Assembly (NCBI GenBank): GCA_030674185.1
Contig: JAPXFY010000015.1
Location: 18,044,489 to 18,108,488 of the forward strand
Origin: Monoplex corrugatus
Lineage: Eukaryota > Mollusca > Gastropoda > Littorinimorpha > Ranellidae
Reading direction: 5' to 3'
Length of the DNA: 64,000 nucleotides
Shown: positions 1-10,677 of the stretch, in pieces
Numbering within the stretch: position 1 is the first letter of the stretch
Layout of the letters: each line of letters begins with the position of its first letter
Translations under genes and position numbers: made by a program
The notes under the pieces: model-generated
Databases searched by the model: none
What the model was told of the DNA's origin: nothing
Seen by the model: only the letters and a program-made list of their open reading frames with translations

Positions 1-150
1 TTAAGATATGATATCTGGAGTTCAGTCCCAGCCCGCCCCACATTAAAAACTGTGTTGGCTGCCCGTCTTTAGTGCTTCAATTATTCTGGTAGCGTGTTAG
101 TTTAGTGTTTCATAAGGCCTGCCCTTAACCCATCCCTATTTCAAGGCTTT
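1..150 (+). repeat. Family C dispersed repeat, left part
   Basis: The block 'gagttcagtcccagcccgc' followed by 'acattaaaaactg' and 'tctttagtgcttcaattatt' recurs at 3033-3116, 27370-27835 and 55070-55240. Its start resembles an RNA polymerase III B box (gttcaatcc in better copies), so C may be tRNA-derived. This copy is cut at about 150 by a SINE and resumes near 403, where the 'ctgctggcgcatagcg' part of C continues. The function is unknown. Confidence 0.75.
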
Positions 151-402
151 GGTTTGGTTTGTATGCTGTAGTTTTTACGTTGGCACCCACCTTAGGTGAT
201 ATGGCCGACGGGGATAACGATCCCAGGGAAGTGGGGAAAAGGGGACTGATCTAATCCCCATACTGACACCACCAGAACAACAATGATGTTAAGATGGGAA
301 CAGTGAGAAGGCCAGTTTCAGTGTAGCTGCACCCCGGGAATCGAACCCGCAACCATTAGCATGCGAATCCGACGCTCAACCAACTGACTTATGTAGGCCC
401 TC
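151..402 (-). mobile_element. tRNA-derived SINE inserted in family C
   Basis: Read on the minus strand, positions 402 to about 326 form a tRNA-like head. An A-box-like segment lies at 380-391 and a near-perfect B box (gggttcgattccc) at 336-348. A body of about 150 bases follows, with an A/C-rich tail (aaccaaaccaaa) at 151-175. The anticodon stem does not pair well, so this is a SINE head and not a working tRNA gene. The flanks are two pieces of one family C copy. The short motif TCAAG occurs at both junctions (about 145-149 and 406-410), consistent with a short target-site duplication. Confidence 0.75.
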
Positions 403-768
403 GTGTCAAGAGTCTGCTGGCGCATAGCGTTTTATGCAGGCTGTCAAGAGTCTGCCGGATAATTGCTGGCAGATGGAGCGCTTATGGACTTGTCAGATTG
501 TGATGAATATGTCCTGAACAAACTCCAGACCTCAGAGTCTGATGTTCAGCACACGCCCACTCTACACTTCTGTGTCTTCAGTGGAACAGTTTCACCAGAG
601 AGAGAGAGAGAGAGAGGGGATGGATGGTCTTTGGTTTCTGCAGTGTCAATTTGCTCAGGAAGGCGACGCAGGGCTGGATGATTGGTTCCATGTGTGTGCC
701 ACACGGCGTCAATACGCTCCAAGCTTGCTACAGGGGGCGAATGTAGGCCTCAAACCGTGACACGTGTT
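403..768 (+). repeat. Family C dispersed repeat, right part
   Basis: The right part of the interrupted C copy contains 'gtctgccggataattgctgg' and 'cagatggagcgcttatgg', which match 27710-27800. The same segment is the ancestor of the 56-bp array at 35.7-36.2 kb. A short (GA)n run lies at 598-616. No credible gene is present: the two 72-aa frames here overlap in different frames and show no domain. Confidence 0.65.
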
Positions 769-772
769 TTAA

Positions 773-1096
773 CCCTTTGACTCCCCACCCTATCCACCAA
801 ATGCAAAAACTTAACCCTTTGACTCCCACACCCTATCCACCAAATGCAAAAACTTAACCTTTGACTCCCTCACCCTATCCCAAATGCAAAAACTACGGGG
901 AGAATGTAGGCCTAAACCGTAGACACGTGTTTTAACCTTTGACTCCTCACCCTTTCACCAAATGCAAAACCTTAACCCTTTGACTTCCCTCACCGTATCC
1001 ATTCTTGCGATAGGGGTGAGGGAGTCAGGGTTAGTTTTGCTTTGCTAGCAGGTTGACAGTGTAAGATGCTGGTGAACAGGTGCGGGAGTCAAAGGG
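773..1096. mobile_element. Family P foldback element (piggyBac-like MITE)
   Basis: The element is bounded by TTAA at 769-772 and 1097-1100. The left end starts CCCTTTGACTCCC and the right end closes with its inverse. Inside are three left-facing half units with spacing near 43 bp, then a second block of 'gaatgtaggcct..cacgtgttttaac' duplicated from the left flank (737-775 against 895-942). The right arm has 'ttttgctttgctagca' and 'ggttgacagtgtaagatgc'. There is no transposase, so the element would be non-autonomous. Confidence 0.75.
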
Positions 1097-1099
1097 TTA

Positions 1100-1325
1100 A
1101 ATTTGTGCGTGTAACGTATGAACATTTTCTTCTGCTGTCGAAACACCAGGGAACTTTGTTGTTTTTCTCTCAAAATTTGCATATTTGTTCTTTGTTGTCT
1201 TTCGTGTACGTTTGACAAAGGCCAGCAGGCCGAAATTTGCGCTTGTCTTGTTTTTCTATATTAAATACGCGTCATGATTCTGTTTTGTGTTTTTGTTTAC
1301 TGGTTCATAAACCCTTTCCGTTTGT
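1100..1325 (+). repeat. Family D dispersed repeat
   Basis: The core at 1214-1245 reads 'tgacaaaggccagcaggccg' then aaatttgcgc. It recurs at 23243, 29070-29110 (minus strand) and 63425. GGCC..GGCC can pair as a 4-bp hairpin followed by GAAA. An A/T-rich stretch resembling a polyadenylation end follows (tatattaaata here, gaataaaata at 23286). D is probably the 3' end of a retroelement, possibly Penelope-like; that placement is inference. Confidence 0.6.
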
Positions 1326-1546
1326 AGAGTAAGGTCTGTAGAGGCTGTTTCCATGTCGGTGAAATTAGGAACGCGAAATGACTTGTCTTCTTTTATAAGA
1401 CAGTGTTTCTTGCTCTTCTGTTTGAAAAAAAAAAGTTGTATTCTTACGGTAAATATCATTAAGATGAACCAGAAACCAAGTATTCTGCCAGAAATAAAAT
1501 CAGAAGGAAAGAAGCGAAGAAAGACAACAAAATAAATTTGAAGAAA

Positions 1547-1602
<56 letters not shown>

Positions 1603-1734
1603 TTCTCTTTGTCTGTCTGTCTCTTTCTCAGCCTGCTCTCTACCAGCGTTCCTCCTTCCGCTTTATACAGCTTCGTCTATTCCCTCCCTTCCTGCCTTTT
1701 TTGTTTTGTTTTGTTTTTGTTTTGTTTTTGTTGT
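1326..1734. other. AT-rich spacer with a (TC)n tract
   Basis: 1326-1544 is AT-rich with no recognisable gene. 1545-1600 is a (TC)n run followed by degenerate CT-rich DNA to about 1700 and a (GTTTT)n-like stretch at 1699-1735. Confidence 0.7.
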
Positions 1735-1895
1735 TGTTGGCTGTGTTCTCGCTGAAACTAGATCAGCGAAAGTGCACGTGGAACGTAATTTAAAGCGGTG
1801 TTGTAAGAGGTGTTCACAGAGCTCACCGCATGATGTGCAGATTAATCTGAAAGAGCTGGGATCCATTACAGGCACGATGGTTTTTATTATCGACA
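1735..1895 (+). repeat. Family E dispersed repeat
   Basis: The segment 'gaacgtaatttaaagcggtg' then 'ttgtaagaggtgttc' and 'cagattaatctgaaagagct' recurs at 12005-12200, 18790-19010 and 27225-27360, always on the plus strand. Each copy follows a pyrimidine-rich run and a stretch like 'cctcacttgcaaggcag'. There is no coding potential, and the class is unknown. Confidence 0.75.
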
Positions 1896-2778
1896 TGGTA
1901 GTAGGCGCCCTTGAGAGCAGATGTTCCTTTTTGTCGCATAAAGCACAGATACAAGATTTTTTATTTAGCCCAGAACATCACAATGGGAAATTGTTTTGGC
2001 ATTCGCATTAAAATACATACAGGAACAAGAACGCATAAACAAATGTACACACGTGCTCTTACTCTCTCTCACTCTCTCTTTCACCCCTCTCTCCCCCTCT
2101 CCCTCCCCTCATCTCTCTCTCCCTCCCTCCTTGTCGAACACAATATCAAAGATAATGACTAATTCTAAAAATGTACGGTTAAAAAAGCACATCATAAGAG
2201 TCAGATGCCTTGGTTAGGACTTTTAACAATGGACAAAAAGGGCAATACTCATTGAAAAACAACATTGGTAGGTACAGAAAAATTTGATTAAAGATGCAAT
2301 GTGATATGCACATTAAAATCAAAATGAGTTAAATACGATAAATACAGATGTAATACTGCAGGAAGACATTCTGCCGATTTAAGCGCTGCTCAGTGGTTTA
2401 AGTTAAAAGTGGAACAAAGTCAGTTTTTTTAAAAAAATTAAAGTTTGGAATGTTGACAGCCTTTTGAAAAGAAGAAGACCGTGGTGTGTATACCGATGAC
2501 GAGCCGTTGAGCATCAGACACCTCCTTCTTGATTGCTGGGACTTGTACGGTGTAAGACATGAGCACTATATGGCGGACTCCTTGAAGAACCTCTTCTGAG
2601 ACGTCCCTCCTGATGCAATTTTTCCAGTTTTTACAAGAGATCGGTACATTTCACCTGATATGATTTTACCTCTGAGTATGTTTTTATGCATTTTAGTCCC
2701 GCAAAGTTGACGGTGAGCATGGTTTTTAACTGTTGTCTTGTATCTGAACCAGGTTGTCGTTTTTGACGTGGTGTTAGA
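1896..2778. other. Spacer, no gene seen
   Basis: Mostly AT-rich unique-looking sequence, with CT-rich low-complexity DNA at 2063-2135. No ORF with a recognisable domain was found on either strand. The 114-aa minus frame at 2566-2910 shows no motif and runs into a repeat. Confidence 0.6.
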
Positions 2779-2830
2779 TCCTGATATGGCTCTAGTAGTC
2801 GGTTGGGCTATAAACAATATGAACTTGAAC
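2779..2830 (+). repeat. Isolated 3' tail of family A
   Basis: 'cctgatatggctctagtagt' followed by cggttgggctataaacaa matches the last 50 bases of family A (for example 5155-5190). The rest of A is absent. A free-standing tail suggests strong 5' truncation, or a tail shared with a partner LINE. Confidence 0.6.
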
Positions 2831-2917
2831 TTGACTGTTGATAGCTGCCATGGCGTAGTTTTGAAAGTGGTCGGTGCAAGGGACTGACGACGTAAAGGTT
2901 GTGAGTTCACATCACTG

Positions 2918-2995
2918 TCAACGTCATCATCAAGTGCCCTGCCGCGTGGCGTTGGCAGTCATGGCCCTCCATATGCATCTATCCCTTGTCGCTGC
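2918..2995 (-). mobile_element. LINE-1 3'-terminal fragment
   Basis: On the minus strand this matches the last 75 or so bases of the LINE found at 13.7, 39.1, 45.1 and 49.5 kb. It includes the 'gccaacgcca..cggcagggca' stretch, the end of the ORF and a short (GAT)n tail at 2918-2930. It is heavily 5' truncated and diverged, and not functional. Confidence 0.7.
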
Positions 2996-3032
2996 AAGTA
3001 CAACCCCCGCCCTGTAAATCCAACTTATTACG

Positions 3033-3116
3033 GGATTTCAGCTCTTGAGTTCAATCCCAGTAGTCCATATTAAAAACTGGCGTGCTTGCCGCCATTCTTA
3101 ATGTTTCTATTATTTA
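3033..3116 (+). repeat. Family C fragment
   Basis: 'cttgagttcaatcccagtag' then tattaaaaactgg and 'cttaatgtttctattattta' match the first 85 bases or so of family C. This copy has an uninterrupted ATTAAAAACTGG where the 27.4-kb copy carries a P element, so it serves as an empty site. Confidence 0.75.
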
Positions 3117-3495
3117 AGACAATGCCAGAGAGTCAGCCAGAGAAGAGATTAAATAAGATCATTCCTTATTTCTAAGGATAATAGATAAGAGAGGGGGTGA
3201 GAGAGAAAGAGAGAGATAGGGAGGGAGGAGGGAGAGAGAAGAAGAGAGAGAGTAGAGAGAGGTCTTTATTTCAAGGAAATAGATAACCACCAGACGTTCT
3301 TTTTTCATCATGCCCTGGCCCCATAGGGGACTACAATGTCAAGTCTATATCACCAAATAACAAACCATACTATCTGCTCACGCGTCACTGCAAGCTAACA
3401 ATATTGACAAGAAATAATGCAAAGATCAAATAAATAAAATCAAAACATGCTTCTTGTGCACATGCCATTACGCAAAAGCAGAAATTGACAAAACG
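3117..3495. other. Spacer with (GA)n
   Basis: Purine-rich (GA)n and (GAGG)n DNA lies at 3189-3262. The rest is AT-rich with no recognisable gene. Confidence 0.6.
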
Positions 3496-3616
3496 AGAGA
3501 CGGAGGGAGGGACAGAGAGAGAGGGAGGAAGGGAGAGAAAGAGAGAGAGGGAGAAAGAGAAGGAGGAAGAAAGAGAGGGGAGAGAAAGGAGGGAGGAAAG
3601 AGAGAGAGGGAATGAA

Positions 3617-3676
<60 letters not shown>

Positions 3677-3736
3677 TTCAAACTTCTATATTCTATTCAG
3701 TAAAGTTATCCCCTACTGAAGGGGTGCTTGAAATGC

Positions 3737-3832
<96 letters not shown>

Positions 3833-3845
3833 ACACACACACACA
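3496..3845. repeat. (GA)n and (CA)n microsatellites
   Basis: Degenerate GAGA/GGAA purine DNA at 3496-3610 grades into pure (GA)n at 3624-3677. A (CA)n run of about 105 bases follows at 3739-3845. The overlapping Leu/Ser and Arg/Glu frames are by-products of the repeat. Confidence 0.9.
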
Positions 3846-4102
3846 AGACGTTAGACAACGAGATTAACACCTAACAACAAAATAACAAATTTCATTATGT
3901 ATTAGGACGTCGCAATTTCTCTTATTTTTAAACGCTTTAAGCAGAAACAAACAGATATTCTGACAGAATCATAGCGAAGTAGCTGAATAACAAGTACAGC
4001 ATAAACATGTTTGGATTTCTGTAGTATTTTTGTAAGATACACTTTGATCGAAGATCACCAAAAAATGGACAGCAAAGGACGGGAGAGAAGGGGATGGGGA
4101 GG
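3846..4102. other. AT-rich spacer, nothing recognised
   Basis: No repeat family or coding signal was found here by comparison with the rest of the window. Confidence 0.5.
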
Positions 4103-4156
4103 GGGACGAGGGAGAGAGAGAGAGGAGTATAGAAGAGTTTCATGAAAAACGAGGAG

Positions 4157-4224
<68 letters not shown>

Positions 4225-4246
4225 GAGAGGAGAGAGAGAGAGTCTG
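4103..4246. repeat. (GA)n microsatellite
   Basis: A purine tract with GAGA and GAGG units and one interruption (gtatagaagagtttcatgaa) at about 4127-4146. Confidence 0.9.
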
Positions 4247-4535
4247 TGTAGATTTTCATGAAAACATAAAGGCGAATGGACTGGCAAGGCAGAAATACTT
4301 CATGGGAAAAGCAGAAAAAAAAAAGCCAGAAACAAAGAGAGTGACATTAAAGAGGGAACTTCCAGCACAGCATTTCCTAAAGGACTGTTTATAGCAAAAG
4401 AGCTCCTGGCAACAGTGAAAGATCCCCTGGCATTCCTGGGAGGTGGTATTGGTGGGGTGGTGGTGTAAGGAAGTTGTGAATTTCCTGCATCACTTGAGAA
4501 TTGATGTTTCTGTGTTGTTTGGCACAAGTGTACAT
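4247..4535. other. Spacer, no gene seen
   Basis: No recognisable gene or repeat. The minus frame of 123 aa across 4300-4671 extends into family A and has no domain. Confidence 0.5.
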
Positions 4536-4549
4536 TTATCCTTCTGCTA

Positions 4550-5215
4550 TCCCCCCGTGGGGATACCGGGGGCTCTTTCAGTGTAAATAATATCCCCACC
4601 TGGAAATTCTGTGCTAGAAATTTCCTCTTTTCTGTCACTCTTGTTTCTGTCTTGCTCCTTTGCTTTGTCATTTCTTCCTATCATTTTCTGCCTTGCTGTT
4701 CCATTCACCTGTGTGTGTTCAATAAAGTCTTACGTACTCTCTCTTAGGATTGGTAATTGGGTACATGTCTTTAAGTGCGTTTTTGGCTCTAGGGAAATAA
4801 GATGTGCGGAAACAATTCCAGGTAATTAAGACCCGTTTTTATATACGTTTTGGTATCCTTAGTTGTGTTTAAATTTGTATTCAGGTATGTTTTTTAATCC
4901 CCTGTGTGATAAATTGGACGGAGTGGTCAACGCCAGAGGCATTTCCTTAGATTATATGCGCGAATGCGTTGATACGTGTGTACTGTCTGTCTGTCTCTAC
5001 CTCTCCCTGTCTGTATCTCTCTCTTCCCCTCTCTATCTTTTCTGTCTCTGTCTTTCTCTGTCTTTTGTCTCTGTGTGGTCTCTCTCCCTCTCCCTTTTTT
5101 CTTTTCTCCCCCCCCCCCCCTTGTTGAAGTAGTCTGTTTTGAAACGGGTTAGAGCCCTGATATGGCTCTACGCAGTCGGCTGGGCTTAAAACAGAAATAA
5201 CAGTAAGAGTGACAG
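4550..5215 (+). mobile_element. Family A retroposon, full-length copy with TSD
   Basis: A 14-bp direct repeat (ttatccttctgcta, one mismatch) flanks it at 4536-4549 and 5216-5229, so both ends are defined. The 5' end has GTGGGGAT (4557-4564) able to pair with ATCCCCAC (4592-4599). Between them is a TATAAATAG-like stretch (tgtaaataa here, tataaatagt in better copies). The body includes 'gataaattggacggagtggt'. The 3' end has 'cagtcggctgggctt' and an A-rich tail ending in aacagtaagagtgacag. A (CT)n tract at 4980-5110 has expanded inside this copy. It encodes no protein, so it would depend on a LINE for movement. Confidence 0.85.
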
Positions 5216-5480
5216 TTATTCTTCTGCTACGAACAGCGTGGTTCATTATCCACCCGTGCATGTCCAGTGTCATACACGCATTTTGTGGAAAAAGGTCTTG
5301 TAGTCGTGTTATCAGTTTTTCAATCAACGCCAGGAAGAGCGATATTGATTTGAATTCATTTTTCGACCAAGGCTTTCCTCCTTCATTTGTGTTCCTTTCT
5401 CCTGCTTGTCTGTCTCTGTGAGTGAGTGAGTTAGTGAGTGAGTGAGTGAGTGAGATGAGCCACTTTCTGTTATGTTTTGG
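5216..5480. other. Spacer with (GTGA)n
   Basis: Unique-looking DNA. A (GTGA)n run lies at about 5419-5455. Confidence 0.6.
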
Positions 5481-5524
5481 TGTGTGTGTGTGTGTGTGTT
5501 GTGTTTGTGTGTGTGTGTGTGTTG

Positions 5525-5581
<57 letters not shown>

Positions 5582-5600
5582 GTGTGTGTGTGTGTGTGTG
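5481..5600. repeat. (TG)n microsatellite
   Basis: About 120 bases of TG with TTG interruptions. Confidence 0.95.
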
Positions 5601-5787
5601 GTAAGGCAGTTGAAAAGATGAGATTGCTGGAAATGAATGAATGGGGGGTGGTGTGGGGGGGGGGGAGGGAGAAAGAAAGGAGAGGACAGAGGTTCAAGAA
5701 GGTTGTGTTTCAACCAGACAGTTCTCTAGTCATTATTTCCAAACTTATCAGTACTATTCCCCCAGTCATTCAGTTCACATACAAACC

Positions 5788-5898
5788 ATCCTGCCAACCA
5801 ACCAACCAACCAACCAACCAACCAACCAACCAACCAAACAGCCAACCAACCAACCAACCAACCAACCAACCAACCAACCAACCAACCAACCAACCAAA
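5788..5898. repeat. (CCAA)n tetranucleotide array
   Basis: About 27 CCAA units with one AAACAGCC interruption. Similar arrays lie at 9950-10378 and 41163-41247. Confidence 0.95.
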
Positions 5899-6295
5899 CT
5901 CATAACGTTGATGGATCCCAATGACGGCATGGAATAGTTGCCCATTATACTTAATGTTCTTTCGAAATTAATTCAAATTTATTTTAAACATATCATACAG
6001 ACGAATGCAAAACAAAACAGCAAACAGTAATTGCAATCACATCATAAGAGAAAAAAAAATCCAATTCATGCTCAATACACCTATGCTTAAAGTAGACGCA
6101 TGTACATATCTGCGTGAAGTGTAATTAACAGCGAAAAAAAAGTGTAAATATGAAGAAAAAACAAACTGTTCGTCCTTACGTGTTGCAGATGTCTTGAGGG
6201 CTTCGTTGGAATATTGATATGGGGGTCAGACATTATTAGCGATGTTTGGATAAGTGCAAATTTACCCTTCTTGCTGGGAGCAGTGCGGTCTGGTA

Positions 6296-6296
<1 letters not shown>
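5899..6296. other. AT-rich spacer
   Basis: No recognised gene or repeat. Confidence 0.5.
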
Positions 6297-6367
<71 letters not shown>

Positions 6368-6392
6368 TGTGTGTGTGTGTGTGTGTGTGGTG

Positions 6393-6445
<53 letters not shown>
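6297..6445. repeat. (TG)n microsatellite
   Basis: About 150 bases of TG with TGGTG, TATG and GGTGGGG interruptions. Confidence 0.95.
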
Positions 6446-6446
<1 letters not shown>

Positions 6447-6586
6447 CCCAGTCATGCACACGTCTTTTCTGCGGGGGGGGAAAAAGGAAAAAAAAAAAGG
6501 TCTGGTATTATCTGTTTTTCAATCTTCTTCAGCCGTTCAGGAAAAGGGGGGAATATTGATTTCGTTCACTTTGGAGCAAGGCTTTC

Positions 6587-8470
6587 TCTGTCTCTGTGTC
6601 CCTCTCTGTTTCTCTCTCCCCTCTCTGTTTCTCTCTCCCTCTCTCTGTGTCCCTCTCTGTTTCTCTCTCCCCTCTCTCTGTGTCCCTCTCTGTTTCTCTC
6701 TCCCTCTCTCTGTGTCCCTCTCTGTTTCTGTCTCCCCTCTCTGTGTCCCTCTCTGTTTCTTCTCCCTCTCTCTGTGTCCCTCTCTGTTTCTGTCTCCCCT
6801 CTCTCTGTGTCCCTCTCTGTTTCTCTCTCCCCTCTCTCTGTGTCCCTCTCTGTTTCTCTCTCCCCTCTCTCTGTGTCCCTCTCTGTTTCTCTCTCCCCTC
6901 TCTCTGTGTCCCTCTCTGTTTCTGTCCCCCTCTCTCTGTGTCCCTCTCTGTTTCTCTCTCCCCTCTCTCTGTGTCCCTCTCTGTTTCTGTCTCCCCTCTC
7001 TCTGTGTCCCTCTCTGTTTCTCTCTCCCCTCTCTCTTGTCCTCTCTGTTTCTTCTCCCCTTCTCTGTGTCCCTCTCTGTTTCTTCTCCCCCTCTCTGTGT
7101 CCCTCTCTGTTTCTCTCTCCCCTCTCTCTGTGTCCCTCTCTGTTTCTCGTCTCCCCTCTCTTGTCCTTCTGTTCTCTCCCTCTCTCTGTGTCTCTCTGTT
7201 CTCTCCCTCTCTCTGTGTCCCTCTCTGTTTCTGTCTCCCCTCTCTCTGTGTCCCTCTCTGTTTCTCTCTCCCCTCTCTCTGTGTCCCTCTCTGTTTCTCT
7301 CTCCCCTCTCTCTGTGTCCCTCTCTGTTTCTTCTCCCCTCTCTCTGTGTCCCTCTGTTTCTCTCTCCCCTCTCTCTGTGTCCCTCTCTGTTTCTCTCTCC
7401 CTCTCTCTCTGTGTCCCTCTTGTTTCTCTCTCCCCTCTCTCTGTGTCCCTCTCTGTTTCTCTCTCCCCTCTCTCTGTGTCCCTCTCTGTTTCTGTCTCCC
7501 CTCTCTCTGTGTCCCCTCTGTTTCTCTCTCCCCTCTCTCTGTGTCCCTCTCTGTTTCTCTCTCCCCTCTCACTCGTGTCCCTCTCTGTTTCTCTCTCCCC
7601 TCTCTCTGTGTCCCTCTGTTTCTCTCTCCCTCTCTCTGTGTCCTCTTGTTCCTCCTCTCTTGTGTCCTCTGTTTCCTCTCCCCTCTCTCTGTGTCCTCTC
7701 TGTTTCTGTCTCCCCTCTCACTGTGTCCTCTCTGTTTCTTTCCCTCCTCTGTGTCTCTGTCTCTCTCCCTCTCTCTGTGTCCCTCTCTGTTTCTCTCTCC
7801 CCTCTCTCTGTGCCCACTCTCTGTTTTCTCTCTCCCCTCTCTTTGTTCCCTCTCTGTGTGTCCTCTCTCCTCTCCTCCTCTCTGTGTGTCCCTCTCTGTT
7901 TCTCTCTCCCCTCTCTCTGTGTCCCTCTGTTTCTCTCTCCCCTCTCTCTGTGTCCCTCCTGTTTCTGTCTCCCCTCTCTCTGTGTCCCTCTCGTTTCTCT
8001 CTCCCCTCTCTCTGTGTCCCTCTGTTTCTCTCCTCTCTCTGTTCCTCTCTGTTTCTCTCCCCTCTCTCTGTGTCCCTCTCTGTTTCTGTCTCCCCTCTCT
8101 CTGTGTCCCTCTCTGTTTCTCTCTCCCCTCTCTGTGTGTCCCTCTCTGTTTCTTCTCCCCTCACTCTGTGTCCCTCTCTGTTTCTTCTCCCCTCTCTCTG
8201 TGTCCTCTCTGTTTCTCTCTCCCCTCTCTCTGTGTCCTCTCTTTTCTCTTCCTCTCTCTGTGTCCTCTCTGTTTCTCTCTCCCCTCTCTCTGTGTCACTC
8301 TCTGTTTCTCTCTCCCCTCTCTGTGTGTCCCTCTCTGTTTCTCTCTCCCCTCTCTCTGTGTCCCTCTCTGTTTCTCTCTCCCCTCTCTCTCTGTGTCCCT
8401 CTCTGTTTCTCTCTCCCCTCTCTCTCTGTGTCCCTCTCTGTTTCTCTCTCCCCTCTCTATCTTTTCTGTC
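6587..8470. repeat. 33-bp pyrimidine-rich minisatellite
   Basis: The unit is roughly ctctctcccc-tctctctgtg-tccctctctg-ttt (33 bp), repeated about 55 times with small deletions. Because 33 is divisible by three, one frame reads an 11-residue Ser/Leu/Pro/Cys repeat for 781 aa. The array starts and ends inside simple-sequence DNA and has no splice or promoter context, so it is not a gene. The plus strand is almost free of A. Confidence 0.95.
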
Positions 8471-9219
<749 letters not shown>

Positions 9220-9570
9220 TTTAAGGATGTACTACTGATCTGTTTTTTAAGACCACAAGCTGGTTTGTCTTCAAACAGATCACGGTCGTTTTTCTGTTCA
9301 CAGACTGCGAACGGTTTTCAAGAGATAAGTAGATCTATTCAAAGTGACAAATAAGATGTTGAAGTAGTCGAATGAAATCGATGTCAATATTCTAGGATGC
9401 ACTTGATCTGTTTTAAAAATCACAGCTTAGATTGTTTTCAAATACGTCATAATCTTTTTTCAACGTCACAGACTGAAAACATTTTCCAAATGACGTATGG
9501 ATTTTTTTTTTTTCGAAGTGACAAAGTAGTTGTTTTAAAGTTATTCGAATGACGCAAATGTCGAAAAATC
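9220..9570. repeat. Imperfect ~170-bp tandem duplication
   Basis: The order gatctgtttt, cacag, ttttcaa, cagactg, 'gtgacaaa' and tcgaatga occurs at 9237-9370 and again at 9405-9550, about 170 bases apart with many differences. It is an old local duplication. Confidence 0.55.
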
Positions 9571-9949
9571 CTCTTAAAAGAAAGTCGAAGCTTCTGTCGA
9601 CGAACTTTGCAATAAAACTGTGAAGACGAGAGCAAATAGTTTCTCCCCCTTGATAAAGTCGGTCTGACGACAGGATCAAAGGACGTCTGTGGGCGTGATT
9701 TGTATACCGCGTGCTGTGTTTAGAAATTTCTAGTGTTGCAGGCCACAGAGCTGTTTTGTTTTGTCGACCTCTGAGATACCCCTCCTTTCCTCTCTTCTTT
9801 CCCCCCCTCCCCTCCGTCACTATGAGCAGATGGTAAATTAGTATTTAATACTCATACGATTTGATACTTTTGTAAGCAGACAACTATCCATCTATCCAAG
9901 CAGACAACCATCCATCCATCCATATAATCCAACCATAAAGTCAGCATAC
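9571..9949. other. Spacer
   Basis: No recognisable gene. The 135-aa minus frame at 9413-9820 spans the diverged duplication and has no motif. Confidence 0.5.
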
Positions 9950-10378
9950 CAGTCAGTCAGTCAACCGACCATCCAACCCAGTCGGTTAGCTAGCCAACGA
10001 ACGAACAAAAGAACGAACGAACCAACTTACCAATCAACCATCCAACCAACCAACCAACTAATCAATCAACTAACCAATCAACAACCTGCCAACCAACCAA
10101 TCCACCAGCCAACCAATCAACCATCCGACGAACAAACAAAAGAACGAATGAACCAATCAACCAACCAACCAACCAACCAACCAACCAACCAACCAACCAA
10201 CCGACCAATCAGTCAACCAACCAACTAGTTAATCAACCAACCAACCAACCAGCCAGCCAACCAACCAACCAACCAACCAATCAACTAGTTAATCAACCAA
10301 CCAACCAACCAGCCAGCCAACCAACCAGCCAATCAGCCAACCAACCAACCAACCAACCAACCAACCAACCAGCCAATC
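9950..10378. repeat. Degenerate (CCAA)n array
   Basis: CCAA units are mixed with CAGT, AACG and CCAT variants. A 50-bp sub-block (aatcaactagttaatcaacc and neighbours) is duplicated at about 10220 and 10278. Confidence 0.9.
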
Positions 10379-10399
10379 CCAAGGAACTGAAACGACCTA

Positions 10400-10670
10400 G
10401 ATATGCGCGGTAGTCAGGTGGACGAGACGTTAGACTTTCAATTTGAAGGTCTGGGGTGTGATCCCCTGTCTAAGTACCGTGGTGGGTAAAGGGGTGGAGA
10501 GTTTTTACGTTTGTTCCGCTTTCTAGGTGCCTCCACCCAGATAGGCAAAGGGTGGAGAATTCTATGACCACCGAGGTTAACATAATTATATACCAAGCTG
10601 TTAGTGTCTAAAACCTTCTTCGTCTGTATGCGTCCGCAGAACATTAAGTGTGCCCCGTGAAAAATCCACG
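10400..10670 (+). mobile_element. tRNA-derived SINE
   Basis: An A-box-like tagtcaggtgg lies at 10411-10421 and a B-box-like ggtgtgatccc at 10454-10464, spaced as in a tRNA head. A body follows with 'ctttctaggtgcctccaccc' and 'agggtggagaattc'. The arrangement 'gttagactttcaatttgaag' + B box also appears at 38385-38423. There is no clear TSD, because a minisatellite begins immediately downstream. Confidence 0.65.
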
Positions 10671-10677
10671 AAGTCAT

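Noticed and set aside
326..402. Functional tRNA gene on the minus strand
   Set aside because: A and B boxes are good but the anticodon stem does not pair and a SINE body and tail follow directly.
5470..5905. His/Thr- and Cys/Val-rich frames at (TG)n or (CA)n runs throughout the window
   Set aside because: These are translations of dinucleotide repeats on both strands and are not coding.
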